DNA of 64,000 nt from Mycolicibacterium psychrotolerans. GTDB taxonomy: Bacteria > Actinomycetota > Actinomycetes > Mycobacteriales > Mycobacteriaceae. The stretch covers positions 2,232,001-2,296,000 of the forward strand of contig NZ_AP022574.1 of assembly GCF_010729305.1 (NCBI RefSeq), written 5' to 3'. Positions 63,142 through 64,000 of the stretch are shown here, one piece after another (position 1 is the stretch's first letter; each line of letters begins with the position of its first letter). A program made the translations under genes and the position numbers. The notes beneath the pieces are model-generated. The model had not been told where the DNA came from. It saw only the letters and a program-made list of their open reading frames with translations, and did no database searches.

Positions 63142-63159
63142 TATACCCCCATGGGTATA
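63142..63159. promoter_or_regulatory. CsoR/CstR-type operator 1
   Basis: TATACCCCCATGGGTATA is a perfect 7-4-7 palindrome with the ATACCC-N4-GGGTAT core of CsoR-family operators, lying between the MFS and rhodanese genes. On the minus strand TATATT (63145-63140) and TTACCA (63167-63162) fit a promoter for the MFS gene, overlapped by the operator. Confidence 0.7.
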
Positions 63160-63221
63160 GGTGGTAAGCTCGGAACTCCTCGGGCGTTCGTCCGATCCGT
63201 TCTTCGACCAGGGGAGTCGCC

Positions 63222-63536
63222 ATGGCATCCGTTCAGGAAGTCGACATCGCCACGTTGGCGCGCGCCCGGGAATCCGGCGCGCCCGTTCTCGACGTACGTG
63301 AGGCCCAGGAGTTTTCGCAGGCGCATGTGCCCGGCGCGCAATGGATACCCCTCGGCGAGTTGGCCGCTCGGGTGGCCGAAGTGCCCGCGGATACGACGGT
63401 CTATGTCATCTGCGCGTCCGGAAACCGCAGTAAGCGAGGAGCGGAGATCCTCGAGGAGTCCGGCCGCAGAGCCGCATCGGTCGCCGGGGGCACCACGGGG
63501 TGGATTCGCGCAGGACATCCGGCCGAGTCCAGCTGA
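63222..63536 (+). CDS. rhodanese-like sulfurtransferase
   Basis: 104 residues. Single rhodanese domain: PVLDVREAQEFSQAHVPGAQWIPLGEL, and VYVICASGNRSKRGAEIL with the active-site Cys64 in the CASGNRS loop. Short, PspE/GlpE-like form without signal peptide. It accepts sulfur from a persulfide or thiosulfate and transfers it, often to thioredoxin or glutathione, and so fits a system that handles reactive sulfur species. ATG 63222 with GGGGAG upstream. Divergent from the MFS gene across operator 1. Confidence 0.85.
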   Translation: MASVQEVDIATLARARESGAPVLDVREAQEFSQAHVPGAQWIPLGELAARVAEVPADTTVYVICASGNRSKRGAEILEESGRRAASVAGGTTGWIRAGHPAESS

Positions 63537-63556
63537 GCGCTGCGAGGGCCGGCCTG

Positions 63557-63596
63557 TTGACACGGCCGCCGTTCGCTGGAATACCCGTGGGGGTAT
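63557..63596 (+). promoter_or_regulatory. thioredoxin promoter with CsoR/CstR-type operator 2
   Basis: A perfect -35 TTGACA (63557-63562) is followed 17 bp later by AATACC (63580-63585). ATACCCGTGGGGGTAT (63581-63596) is a perfect 6-4-6 palindrome overlapping it, matching operator 1 (ATACCC-N4-GGGTAT). A bound repressor would cover the -10 region of the thioredoxin gene. Confidence 0.65.
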
Positions 63597-63671
63597 ATCG
63601 CGTTGTTAATGGTGACGCCGGAAATCCGCGGCGTTGACACACACCACTCAACGGAATCGGAGGAACATGCA

Positions 63672-64000
63672 ATGAGCACAAGGAACGTGAGCTTCGATGA
63701 TTTCGAGTCCACGATCGTCGACAACCAAATCGTCCTCGTGGATTTCTGGGCGTCGTGGTGCGGACCGTGCCGGGCCTTCGCGCCGGTCTACGAACGCTCC
63801 TCGGCCGCGCATCCCGACATCGTGCACGCCAAGGTCGACACCGAGAAGGAACTCGATCTGGCAACGGCTCTGGAGATCCGGTCGATCCCGACCGTGATGG
63901 CGTTCCGCGACGGAGTCCTGGTGTACAGCCGGCCCGGGGCGATGCCTCCCGCAGCGCTCGAGGACCTCATCACGCGTGTGAAGGAGCTCGACATGGAATC
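63672..64000 (+). CDS. thioredoxin, 3' end outside window
   Basis: ATG 63672, preceded by GGAGGAACATGC; open to the window edge at 64000 (at least 109 residues). FDDFESTIVDNQIVLVDFWA and the active-site WASWCGPC (Cys30, Cys33) are present, with the cis-Pro in IRSIPTVMAF (Pro73). A normal, cytoplasmic thioredoxin of standard length. It would reduce persulfides or disulfides together with the rhodanese gene upstream; both have the same kind of operator. The end of the gene and any partner reductase or regulator are outside the window. Confidence 0.85.
   Translation, partial: MSTRNVSFDDFESTIVDNQIVLVDFWASWCGPCRAFAPVYERSSAAHPDIVHAKVDTEKELDLATALEIRSIPTVMAFRDGVLVYSRPGAMPPAALEDLITRVKELDME

Overview
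The window is high-GC actinobacterial DNA, most likely from an environmental, fast-growing Mycobacterium (Mycolicibacterium). The evidence is a complete mce lipid-import operon (yrbE-yrbE-mceA-F plus two mce-associated genes), several families typical of mycobacteria (WS/DGAT-like acyltransferase, deazaflavin-dependent nitroreductase, MPT70-type fasciclin protein, DUF3556, DUF5302), and a 42.6-53.9 kb stretch. The gene order there matches, from memory, the M. tuberculosis Rv1142c-Rv1155 neighbourhood (echA10, mcr, Rv1144, mmpL13, Rv1147, Rv1151c, Rv1152, omt, Rv1155). No rRNA, tRNA, CRISPR array, insertion sequence or replication origin was seen.

Layout. 1-1.8 kb is a lower-GC patch holding the end of an alpha/beta hydrolase, a methyltransferase broken by one missing base, a SnoaL-like protein, four copies of a 33-bp repeat placed after the gene ends, and two 13-bp palindromes. 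1.8-15.4 kb is a mixed block: transporter, membrane proteins, methyltransferase, nitroreductase, beta-propeller lyase-like protein, permuted NlpC/P60-like protein, class III adenylate cyclase, CrtC-like protein, a 980-residue kinase/M23-like/aminotransferase fusion coupled to an alpha/beta hydrolase, a TetR regulator and a VOC protein. 15.5-26.3 kb is the mce operon, read as one polycistron with mostly overlapping or touching genes. 26.3-36.2 kb is lipid and acyl-CoA metabolism: SDR, WS/DGAT-like protein, DoxX, DUF3556 protein behind a perfect KstR-type operator, GntR regulator, CoA-transferase, then a thiolase / enoyl-CoA hydratase / acyl-CoA dehydrogenase operon behind nested palindromes. 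36.3-42.4 kb holds a fasciclin protein, a TetR-SDR pair, a gamma-carbonic anhydrase, an NAD(P)-binding epimerase, a CPBP protease and an MFS exporter. 42.6-54.1 kb is the Rv114x-115x-like block with intact mmpL13, tetR and methyltransferase genes, a sirtuin and an F420-type oxidoreductase. 54.1-61.6 kb holds an MFS transporter and an operon with two SSS/ActP-type symporters, their small membrane partners and a LytS/LytR two-component system. 61.8-64.0 kb is a divergent MFS / rhodanese / thioredoxin group with two near-identical CsoR/CstR-type palindromes. It runs off the window.

How the genes work together (inference). The mce importer would bring in a hydrophobic substrate. The acyl-CoA dehydrogenase, hydratase, SDR, thiolase, racemase (mcr) and CoA-transferase genes supply the steps for degrading branched side chains or fatty acids, and the KstR-type operator links part of the region to the sterol regulon. 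The LytSR-SSS cluster looks like a small-monocarboxylate sensing and uptake unit. The final operator pair suggests a persulfide- or copper-responsive circuit, and is the part of the window I consider most worth testing. All comparisons with named genes are from memory. No database search was run.
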